The notes under the pieces: generated by a model
The model's database searches: none
Seen by the model: the letters and a program-made list of their open reading frames with translations, nothing else
What the model was told of the DNA's origin: nothing
In this document: piece after piece, positions 18,397 through 27,564 of the stretch
How positions within the stretch are numbered: the stretch's first letter is position 1
How the letters are laid out: every line of letters starts with the position of its first letter
Made by a program: the position numbers and the translations under genes
DNA from: Devosia submarina
GTDB lineage: Bacteria > Pseudomonadota > Alphaproteobacteria > Rhizobiales > Devosiaceae
Length of the DNA: 64,000 bases
Assembly: GCF_003056345.1 (NCBI RefSeq)
Contig: NZ_PYWB01000004.1
Coordinates: forward strand, 62,001 to 126,000
Reading direction: 5' to 3'

Positions 18397-19416
18397 ATGA
18401 CACAAAGCCACGATCGGCCCGACCATTCTGCGCCGTTTGAGCAGCGGGACTTTGCGTCTGATGCAACGCTGCTCGCGAGCCTCTTTGCCCGATCCAGGGA
18501 CTGCATCAAGGTCCTCGACCTCGAGGGCAATCTGCTGTTCATGAACGAAGGCGGGCGGCGCTTGATGGAAGTCACTAACTTCGAGCCCCTGCGCCACTTG
18601 CCTTGGGCCCGATTGTGGCCCGAACCTAATCCGGGTGCGATGGAGGCTCTGGCGGCCGCGCAGGGCGGCAGCATCGGTCGCTTCTCGATGGCGCGGGACA
18701 GCTTTGCTGGCAATTGGCGCTTCTGGGACGTGGAAGTCAGCCCCCTGGTCGGGCAGGATGGCAGCCCGCAACGCCTTCTGGCTATTTCGCGCGACATCAC
18801 CGAGCACCACCGAGCGCAGCAGGCCCTTCACAGTCTAAGTTCAGAGCACAACCATCGCAGCAAGAACCAGATGGCTGTGGTGCAGAGCATCGTCAATCAA
18901 ACGCTGCGCGGCACCTATTCACCCGACACGGCCAAGAAAATGATCGCGGCGCGGCTCGATGTGCTGGCGCGCACCTATGATCTGTTGATGCACAGCCCTG
19001 GTGAACGGGTTCCCATGCGGGCACTGGTCGAAACGGGCACCCACATGCTCGACCAGCGGCGTGTGAGCCTTGAGGGTCCCGAATTGGTCCTGGGCCCCAA
19101 AGCTGCCCTGTCGCTTGCCCTGATCCTTCATGAGCTCAGCATCAATGCTGCAACGCACGGCTGTTTCTCGGTGCCGCATGGGCGTATTGAGATCGTCTGG
19201 AGGCTCGCCGAAATGGATGGCGAGCCTGCCATTGAACTTGTTTTCACTGAAAGCGGCGGGCCGGCTGTGACCCATCCGGCAACCCGGGGCTTTGGCACCC
19301 GCCTCGTGCAAGGCGGATTATCGGGCACAGCCAGCCGGGCCTGGCTCGATTTCGAGCCGGGGGGGCTGCGCTTCAGGCTACTGGCGAACCTAGCCGGCGC
19401 GCAATCGGACGGCTAA
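18397..19416 (+). CDS. PAS-HWE histidine kinase
   Basis: A soluble sensor kinase with a PAS domain (about 20-135, with SRDCIKVLDLEGNLLFMN) and an HWE/HisKA_2-type kinase (about 145-335). The phospho-acceptor histidine is in EHNHRSKNQMAVVQ, and the N-box is LHELSINAATHG. The family's W-x-E signature reads F-T-E here (LVFTESGGP), a departure at one defining position. There is no receiver domain and no partner regulator nearby, so it is an orphan. The ATG at 18397 is chosen; a GTG at 18349 is also possible. Its stop is immediately followed by the convergent yggT stop. Confidence 0.82.
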   Translation: MTQSHDRPDHSAPFEQRDFASDATLLASLFARSRDCIKVLDLEGNLLFMNEGGRRLMEVTNFEPLRHLPWARLWPEPNPGAMEALAAAQGGSIGRFSMARDSFAGNWRFWDVEVSPLVGQDGSPQRLLAISRDITEHHRAQQALHSLSSEHNHRSKNQMAVVQSIVNQTLRGTYSPDTAKKMIAARLDVLARTYDLLMHSPGERVPMRALVETGTHMLDQRRVSLEGPELVLGPKAALSLALILHELSINAATHGCFSVPHGRIEIVWRLAEMDGEPAIELVFTESGGPAVTHPATRGFGTRLVQGGLSGTASRAWLDFEPGGLRFRLLANLAGAQSDG

Positions 19417-19707
19417 TCAGAAGACGTTCGGATAGATGTAATAAATGATCACCCGTTCGATAAAGAACAGGATGATGAAGAGGATGATGGGGCTCAGATC
19501 CAGCCCCGACAGATTGGGCATAACCCGGCGGATCGGGCGCAGGACCGGTTCTGTCAGCTGGTTGAGGACGCGCCAGACCGATTCCACGAACTGATTGCGC
19601 GTGTTGATGACGTTAAAGGAAATCAGCCAGCTCATGATGATCATGGCCAGCACCACCCACCAATACAGCTGCAAAATCAGAAGAATAATATCAAGCACGG
19701 CGCGCAT
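19417..19707 (-). CDS. YggT-family membrane protein
   Basis: A 96-residue protein with two hydrophobic segments (about 5-28 and 70-92) joined by a conserved amphipathic loop containing LNQLTEPVLRPIRRVMP, the hallmark of YggT. Family members are linked to envelope or osmotic homeostasis, and some affect cell division and plastid nucleoid distribution. Its stop abuts the stop of the convergent kinase with no gap. Confidence 0.88.
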   Translation of the reverse strand: MRAVLDIILLILQLYWWVVLAMIIMSWLISFNVINTRNQFVESVWRVLNQLTEPVLRPIRRVMPNLSGLDLSPIILFIILFFIERVIIYYIYPNVF

Positions 19708-19773
19708 GGGCGTCTCCGGAACAAAGCTGGGGCTTATCTAATCGGTAGCAGCGCCCCGAACAAGGTGCGACCC

Positions 19774-19814
19774 AAAAAGCGCGGGCCTCGCTCCGGTCGC
19801 ACAGAACGAGGCCC
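19774..19814 (-). terminator. terminator-like hairpin upstream of yggT
   Basis: Read on the minus strand, GGGCCTCG (from 19814) pairs with CGAGGCCC (to 19783), then GCGC and TTTTT. It lies 67 bases before the yggT ATG and about 180 bases after the dedA stop. It could end the dedA transcript, act as an attenuator for yggT, or end a separate short RNA. Confidence 0.5.
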
Positions 19815-19995
19815 ATGACTGCTTTGGTCCGGTACGCAAAACAACAATCTCCGGACGCAACAAAGATTGCACGAAGCGTGCCAAGTCGGATGGGCCCACA
19901 AACCGGGGTCCAGCTCTTAAGCTTGGGTAAAGGCGCGAGGTGATGGCCGCGTTCTGCCTTGCAAATTGCAAAGCGCAATCGCAGAACGCGAATGG

Positions 19996-20604
19996 TCAGC
20001 CAATGTCCTTGATCGGCTTCCAGGTGACGAAGCGGTAGAGATAAATCACCACTGCCAGCACAACGACCCCGGTCGAAACTGGATCCACCCAGGCTTCAAC
20101 GGCGTGGAAATTGGCCTGGAGCACATAGCCTGCCGCGGTCAGGATGGCGGTCCAGACCAGCGTGCCGATAGCCGAGATCAGAAGGAACTGGCCAAACGGC
20201 ATGGCCGCAAGGCCTGCCGGCACCGAGATGAGGGTGCGGATCGCCGGGATCAAGCGGCCGATCAGCACGGCCCAGATGCCGTGGCGCTTGAACCAGTGAT
20301 CGGCCTTGTCAACATCGTCTTCGCTCAGGGTGGCGACACGGCCCAGCTTGTTGCAGAGCCAGACAAAGCGATCGAGACCCAGCAGCCGGGCGGCGAAATA
20401 CCAGGCAGAGGTGCCCACGAGCGAACCGAGAGTTCCCGCAACAAGAACGCCGATAACGTTGAGTTCGCCATTGGCGGCCACATAGCCAGCAAAGGGCATG
20501 ATGAGTTCGGACGGGATGGGCGGAAAGATGTTTTCCGCCACCATCAGGAGGAAGATGCCCAGATAGCTCCATTGGGTAATAAGCCCAATAATGAAGTCGC
20601 TCAT
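19996..20604 (-). CDS. DedA-family membrane protein
   Basis: A 202-residue DedA/VTT-fold protein with the membrane-re-entrant ENIFPPIPSE motif (about 24-33), several helices, and GRLIPAIRTLISVPAG (about 117-132). DedA proteins move undecaprenyl-phosphate or other lipids across the inner membrane. A long hairpin (CGTTCTGC at 19950 with GCAGAACG at 19981) lies directly beyond the stop, without a T-tail. Confidence 0.9.
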   Translation of the reverse strand: MSDFIIGLITQWSYLGIFLLMVAENIFPPIPSELIMPFAGYVAANGELNVIGVLVAGTLGSLVGTSAWYFAARLLGLDRFVWLCNKLGRVATLSEDDVDKADHWFKRHGIWAVLIGRLIPAIRTLISVPAGLAAMPFGQFLLISAIGTLVWTAILTAAGYVLQANFHAVEAWVDPVSTGVVVLAVVIYLYRFVTWKPIKDIG

Positions 20605-20663
20605 GGGTTCACCCCGCCCTTGATCATAGCCGTCACCACCGGGCTTTTACCCCGCGGGTCCGG

Positions 20664-20693
20664 AAATAGATTGCCCGGACAAGCCGGGCAATC
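20664..20693 (-). terminator. terminator of typA
   Basis: A perfect 10-bp stem GATTGCCCGG/CCGGGCAATC around five bases, followed on the minus strand by TATTT. It sits 26 bases after the typA stop and before dedA. Confidence 0.75.
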
Positions 20694-20718
20694 ACGATTT
20701 TCAATAAGACTGTGCCGC

Positions 20719-22536
20719 TTATGCCGACTTGGCGGCGGCGCGGCTCATGCGCTTGCGATCGTTTGGATCGAGCCAGATCTTGCGCAGGCGGATCGACTTT
20801 GGCGTGACCTCCACATATTCATCGTCGGCGATGTAGCCAATCGACTGTTCCAGCGTCAGCTTCTTGGGCGTGGTCAGGCGAACGGCCTCGTCCTTGCTGG
20901 TGGTGCGGATGTTAGTCAGCTGCTTGCCCTTGAGCGCGTTCACTTCCAGATCGTTCTCGCGGGAGTGCTCGCCGATGATCATGCCTTCATAGATGTCGAC
21001 GCCAGCGTCGATCATGATCGGGCCACGATCTTCCAGATTCCACAAGGCGAAGGCCACGGACTGTCCGGTGCCGTTCGAGATCAGCACGCCGGTGCGACGG
21101 CTGGCCAGCTCGCCCTTGAAGGGGGCAAATTCGTGGAACAGGCGGTTAAAGATAGCTGTACCGCGGGTGTCGCTCAGCAGTTCAGCCTGATAGCCGATTA
21201 GCGAGCGGGTGGGAACCAGCAGGCGGATACGCGTGCGGCCAACGCCGGAGGGACGCATGTCGGTGAGTTCACCCTTGCGTTCGGTCAGCTTCTGGACGAC
21301 CGCGCCGGTGTGCTCGTCATCGACGTCGATGATGACTTCCTCGATCGGCTCGAGCTTGACCCCGTTTTCTTCCTTGTACAGCACCTTTGGGCGGCCAATG
21401 GTCAGCTCGAACCCTTCGCGGCGCATGTTCTCGATCAGCACGGCCAACTGCAATTCGCCGCGGCCGGCAACATCGAACGAATCATTGTCTTCACCCGGCG
21501 TGACGCGGATCGCGACATTGCCTTCGGCTTCGCGCATCAGGCGCTCGCGGATGACGCGGGACTGCACCTTGTCGCCTTCACGGCCGGCGAGCGGGCCGTC
21601 ATTGATGCGGAAGGTGACCGACAGGGTCGGCGGATCGATCGGCTTGGACGCAATCGGCTCGGAAACCGAAGGGACTGCAATGGTGTCGGCAACGGTAGTG
21701 GTTTCGAGACCAGCAATGGCAACAATGTCGCCAGCCACGCCTTCCTCGATCGGGTTGCGCTCAAGACCGCGGAACGCCAGCACCTTGGAGACGCGACCCT
21801 TCTCGACGACCTTGCCTTCGCGGTTCAGCGTGTGGATGGCATCGCCAGCCTTGACCGAACCCGAAAAAATGCGGCCCGTCAGGATGCGCCCAAGGAACGG
21901 GTTGCGTTCGATGGTGGTGACCAGCATGCGGAATGGGCCTTCTTCGACCTTTGGCTCGGGCACGTGCTCGATGACCTTGTCCAGCAGAGGCGCAAGGCTT
22001 TCGCGCGCACCGTCGGGCTCATTGGCCATCCAGCCAAGCTTGGCCGCGCCATAAAGCACCGGAAAGTCGAGTTGCTCTGGCGTTGCGTCAAGCGCAATGA
22101 ACAGGTCGAAGATTTCTTCGAGCACTTCAAGGTGACGCTCGTCAGACTTATCGATCTTGTTGATGGCAACGATGGGCCGCAGACCCTGTGCCAGGGCCTT
22201 GCCAAGCACGAACTTCGTCTGGGGCATCGGGCCTTCAGCCGCGTCCACCAGGAGCACCACGCCATCGACCATGGACAGGATGCGCTCGACCTCACCGCCA
22301 AAGTCGGCGTGGCCGGGCGTGTCGACGATGTTGATGCGGGTGTCTTTCCAGAGCAGGCTCGTGACCTTGGCCAGGATGGTGATGCCGCGTTCGCGCTCGA
22401 TGTCGTTGCTGTCCATGGCGCGTTCTTCGACGCGTTCGTTCTCGCGGAAGGAGCCGGACTGCTTGAGCAGGACGTCGATCAGCGTGGTCTTGCCGTGGTC
22501 AACGTGGGCGATGATGGCGATATTGCGCAAAGACAT
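20719..22536 (-). CDS. typA: ribosome-associated GTPase TypA/BipA
   Basis: A 605-residue translational GTPase. G1 is [10 protein letters not shown]3 is [14 protein letters not shown], and G4 is NKID. EF-G-like domains III and V and the BipA C-terminal domain follow. It acts on the 50S subunit in assembly and stress adaptation. The ATG at 22536 ([15 protein letters not shown]) matches the family N-terminus; the frame extends 16 codons further but without homology-like sequence. No clear Shine-Dalgarno is seen before either start. Confidence 0.95.
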   Translation of the reverse strand: MSLRNIAIIAHVDHGKTTLIDVLLKQSGSFRENERVEERAMDSNDIERERGITILAKVTSLLWKDTRINIVDTPGHADFGGEVERILSMVDGVVLLVDAAEGPMPQTKFVLGKALAQGLRPIVAINKIDKSDERHLEVLEEIFDLFIALDATPEQLDFPVLYGAAKLGWMANEPDGARESLAPLLDKVIEHVPEPKVEEGPFRMLVTTIERNPFLGRILTGRIFSGSVKAGDAIHTLNREGKVVEKGRVSKVLAFRGLERNPIEEGVAGDIVAIAGLETTTVADTIAVPSVSEPIASKPIDPPTLSVTFRINDGPLAGREGDKVQSRVIRERLMREAEGNVAIRVTPGEDNDSFDVAGRGELQLAVLIENMRREGFELTIGRPKVLYKEENGVKLEPIEEVIIDVDDEHTGAVVQKLTERKGELTDMRPSGVGRTRIRLLVPTRSLIGYQAELLSDTRGTAIFNRLFHEFAPFKGELASRRTGVLISNGTGQSVAFALWNLEDRGPIMIDAGVDIYEGMIIGEHSRENDLEVNALKGKQLTNIRTTSKDEAVRLTTPKKLTLEQSIGYIADDEYVEVTPKSIRLRKIWLDPNDRKRMSRAAAKSA

Positions 22537-22735
22537 AAAGGGGAATCCGGCCTCTTTGGCATGATCCCAAAAAACCGTCCGCAAAACAGGGCGGCAAAAA
22601 CGGCTGAATCATGCAGGAAACAACAGGCGCCAAGCCGTCGCACAAACGGGACTGGCGCATTTGAGGCTGCATTACAGCAGAATGGCAAATCCGGCAAGCA
22701 CGGCCGGTGCAATACTGGGTTGCGCTTGCGCTCGT

Positions 22736-24865
22736 CTAGGAGGCTTTCTTGTGCGGCACCTGGCTGTTGAAGGTGTCGATCTGGAGCAAATTGGCCAAGG
22801 CGCCTGGGGTAAGGGGCGGGGAAAACAGGAACCCTTGCACTTCTGTGGCCCCGTGCTGGCGAACCAGGGAAAGCTGCTCCTCGGTTTCAACGCCTTCGGT
22901 CGTGGTGGTCATGCCCAGGCTTTTGCCCAGGCCGATAATGGCCTGGATAATGGCCTGGCTGTCCTTGCGAATGGTCAGGTCCGCCATAAAGGAGCGGTCG
23001 ATCTTGATCTTGTCGAAGGGGAAGGAGCGCAAATAGCTCAGGGAGGAATAGCCGGTGCCAAAATCGTCCATGGAGATGCGGACGCCCATGGCACGCAGCT
23101 CATGCAGCGCGCGCAGATTGGTTTCGTTGTCGTTGAGCAAGAGGGATTCGGTGATCTCAAGCTCGAGCCGCTCGGCCGCTACGCCAGCCTCGCGCAGCGC
23201 TGTTCGAACTGTCGAAACAAGGTCACGGCTCTTGAACTGAACGGGCGAAAGGTTGACGGCCACCCTGACATGGTTGGGCCAAGTGGCAGCGGTGCGCAGC
23301 GCCTCGCGCAGGACCCAATCGCCAATGGCGACAATAAGCCCGGTTTCTTCGGCAATCGGGATGAACTCGACCGGGGAAATGGTGCGCCCCTCATGTTCCC
23401 AGCGCAGCAAGGCCTCGACACAACTCACGCGGTTTTCCGCAAGGCCCAGCAGGGGCTGGTAGACTAGGCGCAATTCGTTGCGCTGCAGCGCGAGCCTCAG
23501 CCCCGCCTCGATGGAGCGCCTTTGCTGGAGTGCCTTGTCCATGCCGCTTTCAAAGAAGTGGTAGGTGGAACGGCCCTCGCTTTTGGCCTTGTAGAGGGCA
23601 AGGTCGGCGTTCTTGACCAGGGTATCAGTTTTGACGCCATCGCCCGGCCCGACAGCGATGCCCACCGAAGCCCCGATCTCGATCTGCTGCCCGCCGATAA
23701 ACATCGGGGCGCCAATGGCCTTGATGATCCGATCAGCCACCTTCGCCGCATCGCCGACGGCATCGACCGGGCGCATAAGAAGGGCGAACTCGTCACCGCC
23801 CAGCCGCGCCAGCACGTCGGTTTCCCGCGTTGTGCCCCAAAGACGGGCGGAGGCCTGCTTGATAACTTCATCGCCCACGGCATGGCCAAGCGTGTCGTTG
23901 ACCGCCTTGAAGTGATCGAGGTCAATATAAAGCACCGCCGCCATTTCACCGCGACTGAGCCCCGACTCCATCTTGGCCATCTGCTCAAGGAATTCGATGC
24001 GGTTGGGCAGATCAGTCAGGGCATCGTGCCGCGCCAAATGGCGGATGCGGGCTTCGTTCTGCTTTTGCTCCGTGATGTCCTCGTGCGTTGAAACCCAACC
24101 ACCATCCTTCATGGGATGGTGCTGCATCATGATAACGCGGCCATTGAGCTCGTGGACATTTTTTCCATATTCGCGCCGGGCGATCACGTCATTGCGCCAG
24201 GCGAGATATTCTTCCCGCGACCCAGTCGCGCTCATGCCCATGTCGAACAGATGGCTCAAAATGTCCTTCAACGGCGTTCCGGGACGGAGCAGTTTCTCGG
24301 GCAGATTGTAGATGCGGGCATAGGGCTCATTGCAGATCACCAGCCGCCCACGGGCGTCCATCATGCAGAGCCCTTGGGAGATATTGTTGACCGCAGCGTC
24401 CAGGCGAATGTTCTGCCGTTCCAGCTCGAGCTTGCGTTTTTCGACGATTTCGGTGCGCGCCAGGCCGTCGGTGATGTCCTCGTGGGTGATGACCCAGCCG
24501 AGCTCAGGCGAATAAACATGGGCGCGCTCGATGGTCCGATCCCCCCGGACAACTTCGCGGCTCTTGATGCGCACGCCGCTCCTGTTAGCGAGCAGCTCTT
24601 CGGTATAGCTTTCATAGAAATCATGGAGGGTCAGCCCGCCATGATTGCCCATGTTGATGGAGAGTTGCACGACCTCTTCAAGGGTCATGCCCCGGCGCAC
24701 CTGGGACTTGTCGAAGCCATAGAGGTCGCGCCAGTTCTTGTTCCACATGACGAGGCGGAACTGGGGCGACCAGACGCAAAAGCCATAGGGGATATTCTCA
24801 AGCGCTGCATCAAGCAGCAGCGCTTCAGCCTTCCCACCCAAGCTGCTTGCATCCCATGCCTGCAC
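22736..24865 (-). CDS. PAS-PAS-GGDEF-EAL cyclic-di-GMP protein
   Basis: A 709-residue soluble protein. Two PAS domains (about 15-130 and 155-265) are followed by GGDEF (about 275-435) with intact GGDEF and an I-site RETD exactly five residues upstream, then EAL (about 450-700) with EALLRW, NLSPVQF and DDFGTGYSSL intact. Sequence thus permits both synthesis and breakdown of c-di-GMP. There is no membrane anchor. A perfect CtrA-type site (TTAA-N7-TTAAC) lies about 58 bases upstream of the ATG, suggesting cell-cycle control. Confidence 0.93.
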   Translation of the reverse strand: MQAWDASSLGGKAEALLLDAALENIPYGFCVWSPQFRLVMWNKNWRDLYGFDKSQVRRGMTLEEVVQLSINMGNHGGLTLHDFYESYTEELLANRSGVRIKSREVVRGDRTIERAHVYSPELGWVITHEDITDGLARTEIVEKRKLELERQNIRLDAAVNNISQGLCMMDARGRLVICNEPYARIYNLPEKLLRPGTPLKDILSHLFDMGMSATGSREEYLAWRNDVIARREYGKNVHELNGRVIMMQHHPMKDGGWVSTHEDITEQKQNEARIRHLARHDALTDLPNRIEFLEQMAKMESGLSRGEMAAVLYIDLDHFKAVNDTLGHAVGDEVIKQASARLWGTTRETDVLARLGGDEFALLMRPVDAVGDAAKVADRIIKAIGAPMFIGGQQIEIGASVGIAVGPGDGVKTDTLVKNADLALYKAKSEGRSTYHFFESGMDKALQQRRSIEAGLRLALQRNELRLVYQPLLGLAENRVSCVEALLRWEHEGRTISPVEFIPIAEETGLIVAIGDWVLREALRTAATWPNHVRVAVNLSPVQFKSRDLVSTVRTALREAGVAAERLELEITESLLLNDNETNLRALHELRAMGVRISMDDFGTGYSSLSYLRSFPFDKIKIDRSFMADLTIRKDSQAIIQAIIGLGKSLGMTTTTEGVETEEQLSLVRQHGATEVQGFLFSPPLTPGALANLLQIDTFNSQVPHKKAS

Positions 24866-24922
24866 CCCAGATCTCCCGTTCCGGCTCCTGCGCGACGCTT
24901 CGGGTGACGCTAGTCGGATCGT

Positions 24923-24938
24923 GTTAACGGGCCATTAA
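24923..24938 (-). promoter_or_regulatory. CtrA-type site upstream of the GGDEF-EAL gene
   Basis: On the minus strand the sequence is TTAA-TGGCCCG-TTAAC, the full alphaproteobacterial CtrA consensus. It lies 58 bases before the GGDEF-EAL start. On the far side is the argG stop, so the site can only serve the GGDEF-EAL gene. Confidence 0.65.
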
Positions 24939-24973
24939 GGAGGCCCGCAACTAATCTGACCAGCTTTCCGGCC

Positions 24974-26197
24974 TTAGCGGCTGGCCTTGCTGTTGCGCGC
25001 AGCCCAAGTCTTGAGGCGCAGGCCATTGAGCCGGATGAAACCCTCAGCGTCATGATGGTCATAGGCCACGGCGCCTTCCTCGAAGGTCACCAGATCCATG
25101 GAATAGAGCGAATAGGGCGAGGTGCGGGCCGTGACATTGGCTGAGCCCTTGTAGAGCTTTACTGTCACTTCACCGGTTACATATTGCTGCGATTTGTCGA
25201 TCAGGGCCTGCAGCATTTCGCGCTCGGGCGAATACCAGAAGCCGTTATAGATCAGCTCGGCATATTTGGGCATGAGCTCGTCCTTGAGGTGAGCCTCGCC
25301 ACGATCAAGCGTGATGGATTCAATGCCGCGGTGCGCCGCCAGCAGGATCGTGCCACCCGGTGTTTCGTAAAGGCCGCGGGACTTCATGCCAACGAAGCGG
25401 TTTTCCACCAAATCCAGCCGGCCAATGCCGTGCTTGCCGCCCAATTCGTTGAGCCTGGTGAGCAGCGCTGCGGGAGACAGTGCCTCGCCATTGACGGAAA
25501 CGGCATCGCCTTTTTCAAAGCCAATGGTGATGATCTCGGGCGTGTCGGGCGCCTTTTCGGGATCGGTGGTGCGCTGGGGGACATAATCGGGGAATGGCAC
25601 GGCGGGGTCTTCCAGCACCATGCCCTCGGACGAGGTGTGGAGCAAATTGGCATCCACCGAGAACGGGGCCTCGCCGCGCTTGTCCTTGGCGATCGGGATC
25701 TGGTTCTGTTCGGCATAGCTCAGAAGCGCGGTGCGCGAGCGCAGATCCCATTCGCGCCAGGGGGCAATGACCTTGAGGCCGGGCATCAGAGCATTGGCGG
25801 TGAGCTCAAACCGGACCTGGTCATTGCCCTTGCCGGTAGCGCCATGGGCGATGGCGTCGGCGCCAGTTTCGCGTGCGATATCGACCAAATGCTTGGCAAT
25901 CACGGGGCGCGCAATGGAGGTGCCCAGCAGGTACTGGCCCTCATAAAGGGCATTGGCGCGGAACATGGGAAACACGAAATCGCGCACGAATTCTTCGCGC
26001 AGATCAACGATCCGGATGTCCTTGATGCCGAACATCTCGGCCTTTTTGCGCGCGGGCTCGAGTTCTTCGCCCTGGCCCAGATCTGCCGTGAAGGTGACGA
26101 TCTCGGCCTGGTAATGTTCCTGCAGCCATTTGAGCATGATGGAGGTGTCGAGGCCGCCCGAATAGGCCAGCACGATTTTCTTGATGTTGTTTGCCAT
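24974..26197 (-). CDS. argG: argininosuccinate synthase
   Basis: ArgG joins citrulline and aspartate with ATP in arginine synthesis. The 407-residue product has the N-type ATP pyrophosphatase P-loop [11 protein letters not shown] at residue 9, and later [13 protein letters not shown] and the C-terminal [13 protein letters not shown] segment. The ATG at 26197 fits the family N-terminus; the much longer open frame upstream is not homologous. It is divergent from a LysE/RhtB exporter gene across 113 bases with several G+C-rich inverted repeats. Confidence 0.97.
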   Translation of the reverse strand: MANNIKKIVLAYSGGLDTSIMLKWLQEHYQAEIVTFTADLGQGEELEPARKKAEMFGIKDIRIVDLREEFVRDFVFPMFRANALYEGQYLLGTSIARPVIAKHLVDIARETGADAIAHGATGKGNDQVRFELTANALMPGLKVIAPWREWDLRSRTALLSYAEQNQIPIAKDKRGEAPFSVDANLLHTSSEGMVLEDPAVPFPDYVPQRTTDPEKAPDTPEIITIGFEKGDAVSVNGEALSPAALLTRLNELGGKHGIGRLDLVENRFVGMKSRGLYETPGGTILLAAHRGIESITLDRGEAHLKDELMPKYAELIYNGFWYSPEREMLQALIDKSQQYVTGEVTVKLYKGSANVTARTSPYSLYSMDLVTFEEGAVAYDHHDAEGFIRLNGLRLKTWAARNSKASR

Positions 26198-26310
26198 GAT
26201 CTTTGCGCTTTTCGTGGGAACACCCGCGCCGCGGGCGGAAATCGGGCGCACCCTATTCAGGTGTGGGCTTGCGTGCAATTGTTGGCCATCAGATTCTTTG
26301 GACCCCGACC

Positions 26311-26958
26311 ATGCCAGCCTTTGTTCCCGACCTTCCTGTGCTGCTGGCCTTTGCCGTCGCGGCTTTCGTTCTGGCGGTAACGCCGGGACCGGACATGGCG
26401 CTGTTTGTATCGCGCACCATGAGCTTTGGCCGCGGGCACGGCTTTGCAACAGTGATGGGTGCCGTTACGGGCATCGCGGTGCACACAACGCTGGTGGCCT
26501 TTGGCGTTTCCGTTTTGATCGTGGCGGCGCCAGCGGCGTTCTGGGTCCTCAAGATCGTGGGCGCGCTGTATCTTGTCTGGCTTGCCGTGCAGGCTATTCG
26601 CTCGGGTGGCGGGCTGCTGGTGGGGCGGCAATCGGCTGGGCTGCCGAGCCTGGGGCAAAGCTTCATGACGGGGTTGGGGATCAATCTCACCAATCCCAAG
26701 GTGGCGCTGTTTTTCGTGACCTTTCTGCCCCAGTTTGTTTCGGCCAGTGATCCCGCTGCTTCCGCCAAGCTCCTGTTCCTGGGCGCCGAATTCGTGCTTG
26801 TTTCGCTTCCCGTGGTTGTGGGCGTAGTGCTCGCAGCCGAATGGCTCACCACGACATTGCGGGAGAAGGAATGGGTGTCACGCGCACTGAACTGGAGCTT
26901 TGCGGCGGTATTCATGGCTTTCGCAGTGACCATCCTTCTGGCGGAAGGGCGCAAATAG
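26311..26958 (+). CDS. LysE/RhtB-family amino-acid exporter
   Basis: A 215-residue inner-membrane protein with six hydrophobic segments. The N-terminal [17 protein letters not shown] (about 26-42) is the family signature; [20 protein letters not shown] (about 125-144) is a second conserved block. RhtB/LysE proteins export homoserine, threonine, lysine or arginine. Being divergent from argG suggests, but does not prove, an arginine-related substrate. Confidence 0.88.
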   Translation: MPAFVPDLPVLLAFAVAAFVLAVTPGPDMALFVSRTMSFGRGHGFATVMGAVTGIAVHTTLVAFGVSVLIVAAPAAFWVLKIVGALYLVWLAVQAIRSGGGLLVGRQSAGLPSLGQSFMTGLGINLTNPKVALFFVTFLPQFVSASDPAASAKLLFLGAEFVLVSLPVVVGVVLAAEWLTTTLREKEWVSRALNWSFAAVFMAFAVTILLAEGRK

Positions 26959-27013
26959 GAACAATTCGCCGCCCCGGCGTGTTTCATCCCAGCATAAAGC
27001 AGAGGGGCACACC

Positions 27014-27172
27014 GTGGACATCCTGCGCATCATCCTGTCGGTCATCATTCCGCCTGTGGGCGTGTTCCTCCAGGTCGGTATTGGTCTGCATTTCTGGCTC
27101 AATATTCTGCTGACCCTGCTCGGCTATTTCCCCGGCCTGATCCACGCGATCTGGGTGATCCTGCGCAAATAA
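27014..27172 (+). CDS. Pmp3/YqaE-family membrane peptide
   Basis: A 52-residue peptide starting at GTG. It has two transmembrane helices and reads IILSVIIPPVGVFLQVGIG, then FWLNILLTLLGYFPGLIHAIW, which is the Pmp3/YqaE (UPF0057) pattern. Homologues are stress-induced membrane proteins tied to ion balance. AGAGGGG lies upstream of the GTG. It lies between the exporter gene and a convergent HNH gene (stop 3 bases away). Confidence 0.9.
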   Translation: MDILRIILSVIIPPVGVFLQVGIGLHFWLNILLTLLGYFPGLIHAIWVILRK

Positions 27173-27174
27173 GG

Positions 27175-27564
27175 CTAGACCCAGCGGTTCTTGCTCGCCT
27201 TAGCTTCGCGCCGGTCCCGCGTCATGCGGGTTGGGGCATGGAAGCTTGGGGGCTTGTCGCCAACCCATTCGATAAAGGCGGCGAGCTCCGGATCGGCGCG
27301 AAGCGACTCGATGTCATCGAGGCGCTTGGCCAGTTCGGTCTCGCTGAACCGCGCATGGATGGCGCTGTGGCAGATCTGGTGCAAGCGCACCGTCCCCATA
27401 TGGGTGCCGCCCTTGAGGCGCGGTGTCAAATGGTGGCGGCTCGATTTGGCTTGCGGCGGAATAGGCCGGCCGCACAGAGGGCAAATGATTGGCGCACGGC
27501 GGGCAGCCGCGCTTTCAGCTGCCGTAATTGCGGCCTCAATGCGCTTGAGCGAAGGTCGCGCCAA
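27175..27564 (-). CDS. small HNH nuclease-like protein coupled to rlmN
   Basis: A 129-residue protein with an HNH-type zinc site. The first cysteine pair is CPLCGRP (about 28-34), followed by RHHLTPRLKGG (about 43-53) and HQICHSAIH (about 62-70). The C-terminal half is charged and of unknown role. The only upstream start is a TTG that directly follows the rlmN stop, so it probably depends on rlmN translation. A nuclease role is inferred from the motif alone; related stand-alone HNH proteins are common and uncharacterised. Confidence 0.75.
   Translation of the reverse strand: MARPSLKRIEAAITAAESAAARRAPIICPLCGRPIPPQAKSSRHHLTPRLKGGTHMGTVRLHQICHSAIHARFSETELAKRLDDIESLRADPELAAFIEWVGDKPPSFHAPTRMTRDRREAKASKNRWV

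Noticed and set aside
19691-19978. 95-codon open frame between dedA and yggT
   Set aside because: It runs through two hairpins and overlaps the yggT start; it is more likely untranslated RNA.
21310-22770. 486-codon open frame opposite typA
   Set aside because: Shadow of typA; no domain visible and no ribosome site.
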